DNA of 64,000 bases from NCBI GenBank assembly GCA_027186245.1, contig CP114492.1, positions 1,619,501-1,683,500 on the forward strand. Direction: 5' to 3'. Under the pieces are notes generated by a model. It was not told the DNA's origin. It was given only the letters and a program-made list of their open reading frames with translations, and did not search any database. This document shows positions 1-12,972 of this stretch, in pieces; the first letter of the stretch is position 1; each line of letters opens with the position of its first letter. This DNA comes from Coriaria nepalensis. Its lineage: Eukaryota; Streptophyta; Magnoliopsida; Cucurbitales; Coriariaceae. Position numbers and translations under genes: made by a program.

Positions 1-609
1 CTTCTTTGTTAATATGACAACTCCAAATGAAGCAACATCCATAGCCCTTTCAACGAGCCGATGTTTTCTCGAGCTTCTACATCTAGCTCGGTCTGATACA
101 AAGCAACTAATACCTTGAACCTCGAGCTCGGCTCGAAGCCAATTAGCGAATCTAAGCAAGGAAGGCTTGGATCCATGGAACCCAATAAATACATCACAGT
201 TTCTCAGTCTATTAGAGGAAAGCAAATCTGGGCCTGGTTTGTACGAAATTCTAGTCTCGTGCTTTCTCAGGATGTCTGTGGGGCCCGAGTAAACAATTTC
301 CTGTGCAAAAGCGTAACTACTAGGAGTGCTGTTAGAGATTCCAGTTGATGTAGAAATTTGATCGAACTTTTGAAAATCACGGGAAATGATATAAGGGGCC
401 GGGATTGGTGAAGATGTGGGGCCAGGGAGTGAATCAGCAAAAGGAATGTTTTCTAGCCTGGATGAATCAGAATGGAGACATGTGGATGTTCTTGGAGAGA
501 AGAATGGAGACTGATTGGCCGAATAGAAAGCTGAAGATGAAGATGATAGATTCCTTATAGTTGTGGCTCGTAAGGATTTAGATCTCAAACTCTCTCCTCC
601 CATGTCCAT
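1..609 (-). CDS. TIR-NBS protein, XTNX type, N-terminal part (cut by window edge)
   Basis: This is the first 203 codons of a gene that runs off the left edge. The start ATG is at 609-607; an in-frame TAA a short way upstream closes the frame, which supports this start. Residues 1-135 are a serine-rich leader containing FYSANQSPFFSPR. A TIR domain begins near residue 138 with CDVFIGFHGSKPSLLRFANW, then ELEVQGISCFVSDRARCR and FGVVILTKK. This pattern (long N-terminal extension before an atypical TIR with the FHG motif) is that of the ancient, conserved XTNX/TNP TIR-NBS proteins, recalled Arabidopsis relatives being At5g56220 and At4g23440, not of classical TNL resistance genes. The NB-ARC part would lie outside the window. 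XTNX proteins are low-copy and their role is poorly known. The family call is from remembered sequence features; the truncation is only the window limit. Confidence 0.85.
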   Translation of the reverse strand, partial: MDMGGESLRSKSLRATTIRNLSSSSSAFYSANQSPFFSPRTSTCLHSDSSRLENIPFADSLPGPTSSPIPAPYIISRDFQKFDQISTSTGISNSTPSSYAFAQEIVYSGPTDILRKHETRISYKPGPDLLSSNRLRNCDVFIGFHGSKPSLLRFANWLRAELEVQGISCFVSDRARCRSSRKHRLVERAMDVASFGVVILTKK

Positions 610-2450
610 GTTTTGAAATTTCAACCCAGGATAAGATGTCAAATCCCATGCATAAGGTGGTTACATGTTTCCATTCTGAAAACAGGGAAAAGAAAAAATG
701 AATTCAGACATCATAAATTTAAAGATTGATGAAAAATTGCATAATAATGTTTGTTACGAATGTAAATGATACTATAAAGTACAAGCAAAAAACAGAGAGC
801 TGAAAAAATTAATAAATTAACTCTTAACTTCTTTCCGAAACCGAAAAGAGCGGGAAATATACCTTTTTGGCAATAAAACAAGGTTGTAGATAATCAATAA
901 CAATCACAAAACATTGCAAGGGTAATAATTGCATTAGATGACTTTATTAAGTGATATTAATTCAGCTTCTTAGAACTGAATGGGGTGATTCTTTTAGCTC
1001 TTTTCTGTACAAAAAACAGGGGAAAAGATCCCGGTTTTTCCGATTAAAAACACTATTCCTAGGTAGATGTTACATTAGACAGCATGATCAAGTGAAGACA
1101 AACAAAAAATAAAAAGAAAAGAAGAAAAAACACTTGCACCCAAAAAAGACCCGCAAAATGTACTCTCTCCTTGTGATAAAACCTAATTTTCAAACATCCT
1201 CCGAAAAACTCCAGTTCAGGCGCAAAACTCAATTTCATTACAAAATACTGATTCAAACACAAAATCCACCATACCCGAATGCACCCTAGAATTTCCCTAG
1301 TTAGAACAAAAAGGAATAAGCCCTTCCAGCAGTTTAGATCCAGTTTTTCATTTTTATTTTATCAGATTAAAATGAGAGAAATCTCATTTTTCAACTGATT
1401 GAAAACAATAACAATAAATAACATCTAAACTTCAAAATTTTAGATCTGAACACTTACCAGTCTGCAAATCTGGAAAAAGGGAAGCATATTTTGAGATTCA
1501 GTCTCCTGCCTCTAAGAAAAATGAACCCAGTTCTTCCAAATCAATGAAAACCTACCAAATTCCTTCTCTCTCTAAAGCCATTATGATGGACTTAGAACCA
1601 TCCTGAAAAATCATCAGAAACCAATAATAATTTTACATTATCTGTTTTACGCCCCAAATGTTATTTCATATGATTACTCAATGTGTGTGTGAGAGAGAGA
1701 GAAGTTGACAACGAACGAGTGAGAGAGAGAGAGAGAGAGAGAGAGAAGGGACTGGATTTTTTGGCTGTGAAATTGAAGTGAGGGACATGGAAAATAAATA
1801 ACAAGTTTATTTTTTTTCCCCCCATTTTCAGATAGATTTGAGCAAGACCCCATATGAGAAAAGATAGAGATAAAGTTAAATGATTTAGGCCAACCCAAAA
1901 AAATAAAATCTCACCTTTTTTTTTCTTTCTTTTTATCCAACTTCTTGCTTGCTTGCTTGCTTTCTAGCTTGATTCTCTATCTCTAACAAAAAATCAACCT
2001 TTCTGTTTCTCTCTCTAGAAGAAGTGAGAAGTCATACAATAATGTCGAAAGAGATTGACAAAAAACTTTGTTGGTCTCAAAATGAAGGAGCAGTGTCTGG
2101 AGAGAGTAAGAGGGGAGAGAAACGGAAGAGAACAATTTTGGGAAAAGGTGGGACCCTAAAAACGGATCTGACGAGGTATGGGTGGTAGGGTCCACCATAG
2201 CAGAGAAAAGGTTGAGAAATATATATATAACAATATAAAATAAAAATCGCCTTTTTTATTGCAGTGAAAATCTCAGAAAATCCACTGTGTAATAAAAACA
2301 CACCCTGTCTCTCTTATCTCTCAAACTCTCAAGCTGCAGTTGGTCTTGTTGGATTTTGTTCACAATTCTAGTCACACTCGTGTACTGGTTTGTCCTTCTG
2401 TGGGTCTTTCTTTTTTCTTTTCTTTTTTTCCCTTTTCCACCCACGAAATT
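610..2450 (-). promoter_or_regulatory. 5' leader, probable leader intron and promoter of the XTNX gene
   Basis: No coding gene is seen. Read on the minus strand, a good donor (GTAAGTG, ending the exon at 1458) and an acceptor (TTTTCAG, exon resuming at 675) define a likely leader intron of about 780 bases. A 12-codon upstream ORF (674-639) sits between that acceptor and the main ATG. The upstream part has a GA microsatellite (1721-1746) and a TATA-like ATATATATAA stretch near 2220-2230. Transcription start is inferred only. Confidence 0.45.
1721..1746. repeat. GA dinucleotide microsatellite
   Basis: About 13 uninterrupted GA units, with a shorter GA run and a TG run just before at about 1682-1702. 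It lies in the presumed leader or promoter of the XTNX gene, where GA/CT repeats are common in plants. Confidence 0.9.
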
Positions 2451-5400
2451 TTATTTTTTAACTTTTAGGTCCTAAGAAAACCATATACCCCATTTTAAGA
2501 TTTTTTTTGTTTTCTTGGTAACGATTTAGTACGTAACATACAGATAATTACATTAGAAAACTACTTAAAAGTAAAAAAAAATATATAATCATCATAAGAG
2601 TTCAAAAATAATTTCCTTAATTAAAAAGCTAAAAGCATATTAACTCATTATTAATGAGTTGTTTGTCTAGTTTGAATATCTCATGATGCTATTAATATAG
2701 ACATTTCATAAAAATCTCCTACGTTATAAAAAATTTCAAAAGAAAATTTTATCATATTCAAGGGGTTGATTAAAGACACAAAATTTTAATTAAGATCTAT
2801 CTGAAGAAAATTTATTTGTAGTATAAAACAAAGAAAGGTTGTATAGAACTTGATAGCTCTCTCTATCTCTAAATCATTGGTGATATATAATGAATAAGAT
2901 ATTACACACCATCACTATCTAACAAAAGACTGAGTAGTTGACTTCAAAATCATATTTTGGATTTTGGGTTCTCTCAACATCAGTCCAAAACTCTCTTTTG
3001 GTACTAGTTGTTAGCACATGCTTCCATGTGATGAACCCTAACAACAACCAATGGTTGGGATGCATTCGTGCTCATAATTTGTCCAGTTAATCAATGGCTT
3101 GGATTTCATAACGTGGCATTAGAAGAGAGAAAGAGAAGAGAGTTTAATAAGAGTTTGAAACGAAGTTGAATTCATAATAATTTAACAATTAATAATTAAC
3201 CCCACCAACCCTACAACATTGTTGGACAACAATTGGTCCTAGTATTTCGAGAAAAAAAAAAAAAAAAAAAACTAGATCTTTCTTTTCAATGTTGTTAGCA
3301 AGCAACTTAAGGACAAACCTCATCAATAATATAAATAAATAAATAATAATTAATATATATATATAGATATAATTTTTTTTTCCTTCTCTTTTTAATATAA
3401 GAATTTGCTTTGATTTTTCTTCTAGATTTGAATCACATACAATTTAAATGGGTCCCTATATCTCTATCAATAACAAAACATCATTCATAAGTATCGAGAT
3501 TCAAGTCACTCAAAAAACAGTAAGAGAAATATATAAATATTACATATTTATTAATATTTAATTCACAATGCTTTAAAATAACACTCTTCACTTCAAAAGG
3601 GTTTGATAATTTTTTTTAATTATATATATAAAAAAAAACAACTTTTTTAGATAAATAAATATTTTAAGAAACCTAATTAATACAAAAAAAAAAAAAAAAA
3701 GTTAAGCGTGCGATGGAACCTAGGAAGTGAAGGCTGTTTTTGCACAGTCCACGTGACTCATTATGAGGCCCATATTTGGGATGTTTGTGTTGGGTATGTG
3801 TGGTTTTGATTTTTTAATATTAATAAAATAAAATTACTTTATTACAACAAATTACTTCTTTAATTAATTAACTTTAGAGCATATGCCTTATAACTAACAT
3901 GTTCCCCCTTTTTTATATGTTTTATGCTTTGGTTTTCCTTTCCATTTCTATTATTTTAAAAGTATTGTAATTAAATGAAAATGCTCTTTGAGTAGTTCTT
4001 ATTTATCACAATTATAATTATAATTATAATTTATATATATATATATATATATATTATTATATTTAAAAATGAATCTTAAATTATATCTTACCATATCATA
4101 TCTTATTAAATGTCATATTCTTATTTTTATTTATGATTATTTTTAAATCATATAATATCTAAAAATTGAGTTTAAGTTATATTTAAATACCATATATTAT
4201 ATTTTATTAAATATCATGTCATCATTTTTACTCATGAGCGATGTTTAAACATCATATATCATGTAATTATTTTTTATTTATAATTAAACTCGTAAAATAT
4301 CTTCTTGATTCAATTTTATTACGCAAAATTTATGAATAATAGTTACTCTTCCTATGTTTTCGGGACTCTAAATCTAAGAGATTATATTAAATTGCTAATG
4401 ATACGATTAAAATATTATAACCCTTTAATAGATATAACTCTTTAAAAAGTATTTTTTAAATCTATAAATACCCATGTTTGAGCCAATTTTTGGTCTTCAT
4501 ATTTGCGTATGTTTCATCAACAACACATACCCACTTGCAAAGGATTTGGATTACTAGCAATGACAACTTTTTTCTCATGAAGCACGTGAAAAACTGTCCA
4601 AAGTGTGCAGCATACTTTGATTTTCATTTTGGTAGGTATCATTTGCATTATTAGGAAGAAAGATCAAGAATTCATAGTAATTAGTGTGCATTAAATTGAG
4701 CATTTGAAGTCTCCAATTTGGGCATACAAAAATACATCCTCTATGTTACTTTGATTGCTATACATTTCGGTTTGAAACCTATTAAGTTTTTGTTTTCTCC
4801 AAAAACCAAATCGAAATGAAAGATGTAAATGAACATTAGCCTGCTGTGCATATAAATAGTCTTGACACGCTTTGTGTATTCAATTTTGCAAGGTTGATAA
4901 TTCTTTATATCTTTCCTTATGAAAGACATGCCTAAATTATATAAACCTGAAAATCCAGATACATACAACTATGGCAATGGATCTACTACTCTCATTGGTG
5001 CTGATGATTTATCCTGAAAAGTGAAAGCAAAAACAGCAACAGCAACAGCAATAACGATAATCTTGCTCTAAGGGTTTATATAAGGTACGTATGTGACTTT
5101 GCTCTTTAAGTATTGCTCCTCTTTTATATATATAGAGCCGGCTCTCTATTATAGGAAAAGAGATAATGGTCTAAGATTTTATATATTATAAGTTCTTAAA
5201 TAACTGTGATATATATATATATAATTATTAAAATTTAAAAATATATTAAAAATAGATTTTATTATATTAATAAAAATATTTAAAAAATATTAAAAAATAA
5301 AATAATTAATAATATCTAAGATATTTAGATTAATTATAAATGAAAATTTTAAAAATAATAATATTTAAATTGGTTATAGAAATTACTCAAATTTGGATTG

Positions 5401-5900
5401 TCCCAGTCAATACATGCCCCTAACTAAACTATATAATATATAACATAATTAAATTATATAATAATAAGGATTCAAACTTTCGAAACTATAGTGTCATTAT
5501 CTTAATACATCCAATATAGTAATACGGATTATGAAGCAATTAGTAAACTAACAATGTGATATGTAGCAAGAAAACCGCAACTTATATTTGGTTAGAAAGA
5601 AAACCAACAATGTGATTTTATTTTATTTATATTTAAAAATAATAATATCTTTTGGTGCGTTGCCAAATGCTTTTTGTTCTGTATATATATATAACGCTAT
5701 TGATGAATTAAAAAAAAAACAAAAATTTCCTCCATTTTCTCTGCATAAGATCGTTACTGAAGGTGATTTCTCAAGATTCAAGCTTCCCTGCATATATTGA
5801 TCTGCATTGTGCACAAACTAGGGCTAAATTTTTGTTATATTTATTCAATTTTATTTTATTATTCTGAATTTTCTTGTCCAGATTTTTGAATTATCCATAC
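2451..5900. other. AT-rich intergenic DNA, no gene seen
   Basis: No open frame of credible coding character is present. The stretch holds poly-A/T runs (for example 3250-3270 and 3684-3700), an AT dinucleotide run at 4031-4054, and many short A/T-rich direct repeats. I see no transposon ends that I can define. Confidence 0.6.
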
Positions 5901-5908
5901 GTTCTCTC

Positions 5909-5917
5909 TATATAAGA
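5909..5917 (+). promoter_or_regulatory. TATA-like box of the M1 aminopeptidase gene
   Basis: CTATATAAG lies about 190 bases before the start ATG at 6106, a usual distance for a plant TATA box with a short leader. The leader after it has a TTG-repeat followed by TAG repeats (about 6034-6066). Position and motif only; no start site is mapped. Confidence 0.5.
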
Positions 5918-6105
5918 GCTGAGCTGTGAACTTTGTTATCTTATCCGCGACGTTTCATTTCTAGGGTTTTTGAATCATTTCCTGGAGTTGTTAGGGTTTT
6001 AGGCCATCAGTTCGATCCGATCACGTTCATGCGTTTGTTGTTGTTGTTGTTGTAGTAGTAGTAGTTTGATTCTTAGTAGGGTTATTAAGGATTATTGGAT
6101 TGAAA

Positions 6106-9100
6106 ATGGCTCGATTGGTTCTTCCCTGCAAGAGTGCCGGATTTGTGAGAACAAGTCTTGTCGGTTTCATCTCCTCTGCTCCTGTGATTATCGATATCCC
6201 TATGCCGTTTCCGATTTTTATATATGTGTGTGTTTGCATCTTCGTTGCGAATTGTTGTGAAGCTTCTCTTATGAAAACCGATTGCATTGATATTATATGT
6301 ATATGTTTTCCTTTAACTTAGCAATTCTGTGGATTACTTTCAACTTTTGTTACAAGCTGTTTCTGTAGCTCTCTCTGTTTCTGTTATGTGCCTGCTCACG
6401 AGCACTGACCTATCCAAAAATGATGTACTTCATTAATTCATTTGTATTTATACCAGAATCTATAGATACTCGTTATTGATATGTTCTTTATGCAGGCTCG
6501 TGCTAAATACCCTAGCAGGTCAGTTGGGAGTTTAGTGAAAAGTAGTAATAGATACAGCTGTTTGCTTACTTCACAGGTTTGTTCATCTTTTTTCATTCTT
6601 AAGTTTAATTCTTTCCTTTTAAAACATACCCTGCTTATACTTTCTGGATCCTGTTACTGGCCCTTCAGTTGTTCCACCCCCCCCCCCCCCCACCCCACCC
6701 CAAAAAAAGCGTTTTGAAGAAGGAAATACATGTAGAGGATGTCTCCAAGTATCACTTCATCATATGCATTTTTTTTTTCCTTTTCAGTTTGCATTGAGAA
6801 GCAATTCCTGCATCTATCCATCATTATTTGTAAGTTGTTTTCGCCTGATTTGGTTGCTGTTTCTATCCTGTGTCTGAAACAGACATGAAAGAGACATTGA
6901 ATGAGTGGTAGAGTATTGTCAATTATTGAGTGTTATGACATTGCTTCTCAAACCTGATATCAGAGGGCCGGACAATCTAGTGGAAGGCTGATCTGTTCAG
7001 TTGCTACTGTACCAAAACAATTTGAAGAATCGAAAATGGATGCACCAAAAGAAGTATTCTTGAAGGACTACAAGAAGCCTGATTACTACTTTGACACGGT
7101 AACACACTTACTTGGGTCTTATGTCATTCAAGTATGGGAAATTCATTTTGTTCTCGGACACTTATAAAACTACTATTGCAGCTCGATTTGAAATTTGAGC
7201 TGGGTGAGGAAAAAACAATTGTCAGTTCAAGAATAACTGTCCAAAGAGAAGGTAGAGGTCCATCCCATGCTATTTGTCATCTCACATTGTTTATAACAAT
7301 AAGTCCAGCCTTTCCTTTGATCATTGTGATTACCCTGACTTGAGTATGATTTTTAAGGAATTCTAAAAGTCACTTCTCCTGCTTAATAATTTAGTTGTCC
7401 TTTTGGGACAGGTTCTCCTTCTCCACTTGTTTTGGATGGAGTAGATCTCAAGTTGATTTCAGTTAAGGTCAACTCTAATGAACTCAAGGTATGTAATGCT
7501 ACCAGTCTTACACCTGTTGTTTCCCGACTGCTGACAGCAGATCAACATCTGGAATAATTTCTTATCTATAATGTTATCTATTAGCCGCCATATTAAAAAC
7601 TACCAATATCATATTCCTAGAAAAGCTCATTATTTTCTGTATTTTTAGGAGGAGGATTATCGAGTGGATGCATGCCATCTTACAATTTTATCACCTCCAA
7701 CTGGTAGTTTCGTGTTGGAAATTGTTACGGAGATATGCCCTCAAAAGAACACATCCTTGGAGGTACACATGTCTTTTTCATACTCATTATATTTTCGAAT
7801 TGTGTGCTCCTTATTTTAGGCCTTCCAAGTTGAAATGGATTTTGACATTCACTGCAGGGGCTATATAAGTCATCTGGTAATTTCTGCACTCAATGTGAAG
7901 CTGAGGGATTCCGTAAAATTACATATTATCAGGTCAAAGCAGCTATATCTTTCATTTCGAATCAAATGTGAATCAGTAATTTGACATTATTTTTTCGGTG
8001 TGTGAGAGCAGGACCGTCCTGATATAATGGCCAAATACACTTGCCGAATAGAAGCTGACAAGTCATTATACCCAGTTCTCTTGTCTAATGGAAATCTTCT
8101 CGAGCAGGGTGATATGGAGGTGAATTTCATTTGATAAGATCCCTTATCAAGGCTTTTGTTAATATCTTTTTGTAGTAGTAGTTTGATCCACATGTATTCT
8201 TGACTTCAGGGTGCGAAACATTATGCCCTTTGGGTGGATCCATTCAAGAAACCATGCTACTTGTTTGCTTTAGTAGCAGGACAGTTGGCGAGCAGAGACG
8301 ATGAGTTTATAACCCGCTCTGGTAGAAAGGTCTCTCTAAGGATCTGGACACCTGCTGAAGACCTACCCAAGACAGCTCATGCCATGTATTCACTAAAGGC
8401 AGCTATGAAATGGGATGAGGATGTTAGTATCTTAATGCATGGTCATATCTTTTGGTGCTCTTGCACACACACAGATATATTAATGATCTTAATCTATTCC
8501 CATCTCTGTGAAAAAAATAGGTCTTTGGTCTAGAGTACGATCTGGATCTTTTCAATATTGTAGCTGTTCCGGATTTCAACATGTAAGTGCCATTTTTTAA
8601 AATAAAATTCTGTTGCCTCATTGCTATTCTTGTTTGTCATGCGTTTTGTTATTTCCAAGATAAATCATCTTATTATTTATTATTATTACTACTACCATCA
8701 TAAACTTCATTATTATCTTCTTCAGTTATGATTACTGACATTTGTCATTTCTTAATTGTTAATTAGGGGAGCCATGGAAAACAAGAGTTTGAATGTATAT
8801 CTCCTGAACTTACTTTAGGTTATCATTAATATTTTTATGTTTTTATTATAAATTTGCACTTATGCATGTTGCGTCTTTGTAGATTTTCAATTCGAAACTT
8901 GTGTTGGCATCTCCAGAAACAGCTTCAGATGGGGATTACGCTGCAATATTAGGAGTTATTGGCCACGAGGTCTGTTATTAAAATATTAGATTCAAGTTTT
9001 AACAATCGTCTCTTAATCTTAGCTGATGACTCAAATTGCCACATTCTTTGTGTCATGCAGTATTTCCACAACTGGACTGGAAACAGGTTGGTTTTCCTTG

Positions 9101-12100
9101 AAGAATATGAACTGTCATTAACTCATCTTCTTCTATTCATGTTTTACTGGTTGCTACATCCATTGCAGAGTAACATGTCGTGACTGGTTCCAGCTTAGCT
9201 TGAAAGAAGGCCTTACGGTTTTCCGTGATCAGGTACGAAAGTCTTCCCATTTGTTTTATAATTTAAGTAATGCCTTTATTGATTTCATGAGACTTTGCTT
9301 GTCGGTAGGAATTTTCATCTGACATGGGAAGCCGTACTGTAAAGCGAATTGCAGATGTTTCCAAACTTAGGAATTATCAGTTTCCACAGGTTCTTCTTTT
9401 TATCATTATTTTCTTTTAGAACTTCTTTTCTTCCTTGGTTGTATTTTATAGGAAAATTTTGCATCTATCAACTTAATTTACTATAAATTCGCAAGTGAAT
9501 GTGCATAGTTTTGGTGGTGTAAATGTGCTTCTCAGCATGAGATGTGCATAGAAAAATTGCGTTTAGGTACTGACAAGTCTGATATGTTCTTTGTTTTTTA
9601 GGATGCCGGTCCAATTGCTCATCCGGTGCGACCACATTCGTATATTAAGGTTAGAGATTACTTATTCTGTATGGTAACGTATTGTTATTTATTTAGGTTC
9701 TTATCTTGGCAGCCATCCTAACTATTTGCTTTTAATGATTGGCAGATGGACAACTTTTACACAGGAAAGTACCTTTCTCTGATTTATGGCAACTCAGACT
9801 CATACTAGCCACTTCTATTATATTTTTTAAATTCTTTAATACTCTCTCCTCTAGTGGCTGAGGTGACTCGGGATAGGTTTCTCATGTTATTGTATTTGGG
9901 TTCTTTATGTGATCATGCTGGCTTTGATTTTGACCCGGTTCCTTCATCATATTCAAACTGCAGTGACGGTAAGATCAGGAATATTATTTGTGTTCTTAAT
10001 ATCCTTTTTTTTTTTTCTTTTCTCTATCAAGATCCTAATTTTGCACGGCATGAATTATACTTGCAGGTGTATGAAAAGGTGTGGAATTTCTTACCCTGAC
10101 CTTTCCTTTCTCTGCCTGTACAAGAAATTCAGATAATTAATCTGCTATTGTAAATCGTCCTATCAGGGAGCTGAAGTTGTCCGGATGTATAAAACTTTGT
10201 TGGGAAGTCAAGGCTTCCGGAAAGTATGTTTCATTAAATGTTTTGCCTTTAATCGGATATTGAAGTGTTGAGAGAACACTTTTCATGTCTGAAAAAATGG
10301 GTTCTAACAAATTTACCCCATCCTATAGGGCATGGATCTATACTTCAAGAGACATGATGGTCAGGCTGTAACCTGTGAAGATTTTTATGCAGCAATGCGA
10401 GATGCAAATGATGCAGATTTTGCTAACTTCTTACTATGGTGTCTACTTATCTCATTACCATTCGAGCTTGCTTCTATATAATTCCTTATAAGCTTATGTT
10501 TATAATCTAACTGCTACACAGGTACTCACAAGCTGGAACTCCTCTTGTCAAAGTTACATCATCATACAACTCTGAAGCTCACACATTCTCCTTAAAATTT
10601 AGGTATCATTGCTGGTGGATTTTATTTCAGACTTATTAAGCTTTATTTATTTTATATTATTTTTTTTGTAAATTTTAGTTTCAATTTTTTTTTATACCGT
10701 TTAATGCCAATTATTATTATTTGACTTCGATGGGGTGTTTTTTCACAGTCAAGATGTACCATCAACTCCTGGTCAGCCAGTTAAAGAGCCCATGTTTATA
10801 CCTGTCACAGTAGGTCTTCTGGATTCTACTGGAAAGGACTTGGCCCTCACAGGGGTTTATCAGGATGGAAAGTTGCAGTCAGTTGCAAGCAATGAACAAC
10901 CGGTCTCCTCTACAGTTCTTCGTGTGACCAAGGTCAGTTTGGAGTTCACATCAGAACCTACTCTTTTTTCATCTGCAAGATGTTCTTAGTCGGTTTTATA
11001 ATGTTGGTAGTACTCTTCTGGAGTTTTCTAATTTTAATATACCTGTTCATTTAATGCAGAAAGAGGAAGAGTTTACCTTTGTTGATATACCTGAAAGGCC
11101 AGTCCCATCTTTATTACGGGGTTATAGTGCTCCTATCCGTCTTGAATCTGATTTGAACAACAGTGATCTATCTTTCCTTCTTGCCCATGATTCAGACGAG
11201 TTCAACCGGTTGGTCTTTGTACTGAAAGTTCTTTTCAATTTGTTAACTTGATATTTTTTAGCTTATATTCCTTTTTGTGCTCATGTTTAGCTGGGAAGCT
11301 GGACAAATACTGGCTCGAAAGCTGATGCTCAGCTTGGTGGCTGATTTCCAACAAAATAAACTATTAGTCCTGAATTCAGAGTTCTTGCATGGACTGAGAA
11401 GCATACTTTCTGACACGAACTTGGATAAAGTTCGTCTCTTTTCACCTTGCACTTATACTTGTTAGTCCTATTTTTCCTGTTGTGGAAGAGTGAATGGGAA
11501 ATGAACTTTAATTGTGTTTGGTTATCCAGGAATTCATTGCAAAGGCAATAACTCTACCAGGTGAAGGGGAAATAATGGACATGATGGAAGTTGCAGATCC
11601 TGATGCAGTACATTCTGTTCGCAACTTCATTAGGAAGCAGATCGCCAGTGAGCTCAAAACCGAGCTTCTAGCCACAGTACTACCATCTTCTGTAGACTTA
11701 ACTGCATTTCTTTCTGATTCTTGTACCACTGCTTACCAACTGGCTCTATAATGCTTAACAGGTCAAAAACAATAGGAGCTCGGGACCATATACATTTAAC
11801 CACGCTGAAATGTCCAGACGCACTCTGAAGAATACTGCTCTGAGTCTGTTTCATTTTTAAATATATGTTTGCAAAAATTGATATGTTTGAGCTTTTCATT
11901 AACGATGTTTATATTTCTCTCTTTTTTATTTTTTATTTTTTGGTGCGTAGCATATCTTGCATTGCTCCAAGATGCAGAGCTCACTGAACTTGCTCTACAT
12001 GAGTATAAAACTGCCACAAATATGACCGAACAATTTGCAGCTTTGGCAGCCATTGCTCAGAACCCTGGTAAAGCCCGTGACGATGTTTTGGCTGACTTCT

Positions 12101-12887
12101 ATAACAAGTGGCAGCACAACTTTTTAGTAAGCCCATTTATTTTTATTTTTATTTTTATTTTTATTTTTATTATTAGTAGTATCTTTCTCACTTCAGTCTC
12201 TATTTTCCCTGACTTTTTTTACACCCTTCTTGAAAAATTTATGTGAGTTTGTCACAACTCCTTTCCATTTTTCTTCTTTAGGTTGTGAATAAGTGGTTTC
12301 ACCTTCAAGCGTTTTCTGATATTCCTGGAAATGTTGAGAATGTTCGGAAGCTCTTAAACCACCCAGCATTTGACTTGCGTAATCCAAACAAGGTCTACTC
12401 CCTCATCGGAGGTTTCTGTGGGTGCCCCATGAATTTCCATGCAAAGGATGGGTCGGGCTACAAATTCTTGGGAGAGATTGTTTTGCAGCTAGACAAAATA
12501 AATCCTCAGGTCAGTTCCCAAAAAGTCTCTGAGAAACTCACAAGTGATTTAATTATAATGTTCTTCATCACTTGTTAATTCTCTTCCTTTGTCCTTCCCT
12601 TGTTATTAATTCTCCTTTTCTGTGAACTGTCCAGGTGGCTTCTCGAATGGTTTCTGCCTTCTCAAGATGGAGACGATATGATGAAACCCGACAAAACCAT
12701 TCCAAGGTCACCCTACTTTTAGTTCTTAGATTTGATTATCGACAATGAATTCGGGTTAGAGTTTTAAAATTAAATTTGGGGTTTTTTGTTTTGTTTTGTT
12801 TTGCAGGCACATCTCGAGAAGATCATGTCAGAGAACGGACTGTCTGAAAATGTCTTTGAGATTGCATCGAAAAGCTTGGCCGCTTAG
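6106..12887 (+). CDS. Puromycin-sensitive/PepN-like M1 aminopeptidase (zinc)
   Basis: M1-family metallopeptidase that removes N-terminal amino acids from peptides; a recalled Arabidopsis relative is At1g63770. I resolve 32 exons totalling 2931 bases (976 codons): 6106-6183, 6496-6576, 6788-6829, 6964-7098, 7182-7251, 7412-7488, 7649-7762, 7858-7932, 8012-8119, 8210-8422, 8521-8582, 8767-8794, 8883-8969, 9061-9086, 9169-9232, 9309-9389, 9602-9649, 9746-9764, 9964-9968, 10067-10078, 10167-10223, 10329-10438, 10522-10602, 10749-10932, 11060-11208, 11291-11429, 11530-11676, 11762-11843, 11951-12126, 12282-12509, 12635-12706, 12807-12887. The GAMEN substrate motif is at residues 353-357, HEYFH at 389-393, and the third zinc ligand is Glu412. 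The first 75 or so residues resemble an organelle targeting leader. Exon 1 ends at a weak donor, so that junction is the least sure. The intron after 9764 starts with GA. Confidence 0.9.
9746..10078 (+). other. Cluster of three tiny exons (19, 5 and 12 bases)
   Basis: Exons 18-20 of the aminopeptidase. Exon 18 ends ACAG at 9764. Exon 19 is TGACG (9964-9968), framed by CTGCAG and GTAAGA. Exon 20 is GTGTATGAAAAG (10067-10078), framed by TTGCAG and GTGTGG. Joined, they read MDNFYTVTVYEK, which I recall as conserved in plant and bacterial PepN-type enzymes and which leads into GAEVVRMYK of the next exon. Without the 5-base exon the frame is lost. Confidence 0.8.
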
Positions 12888-12972
12888 GTTGATGCATATC
12901 TTATGTGTGAGAGGAAATCAGACTTGAAAATTGCTAATGCATTCATGCATGCATCATCATATTGACTATAGT

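Noticed and set aside
6676..6702. Poly-C tracts (also at 25306-25323) and a poly-G tract at 36325-36338
   Set aside because: Simple homopolymers, prone to length error in sequencing; no sign of a functional quadruplex region.
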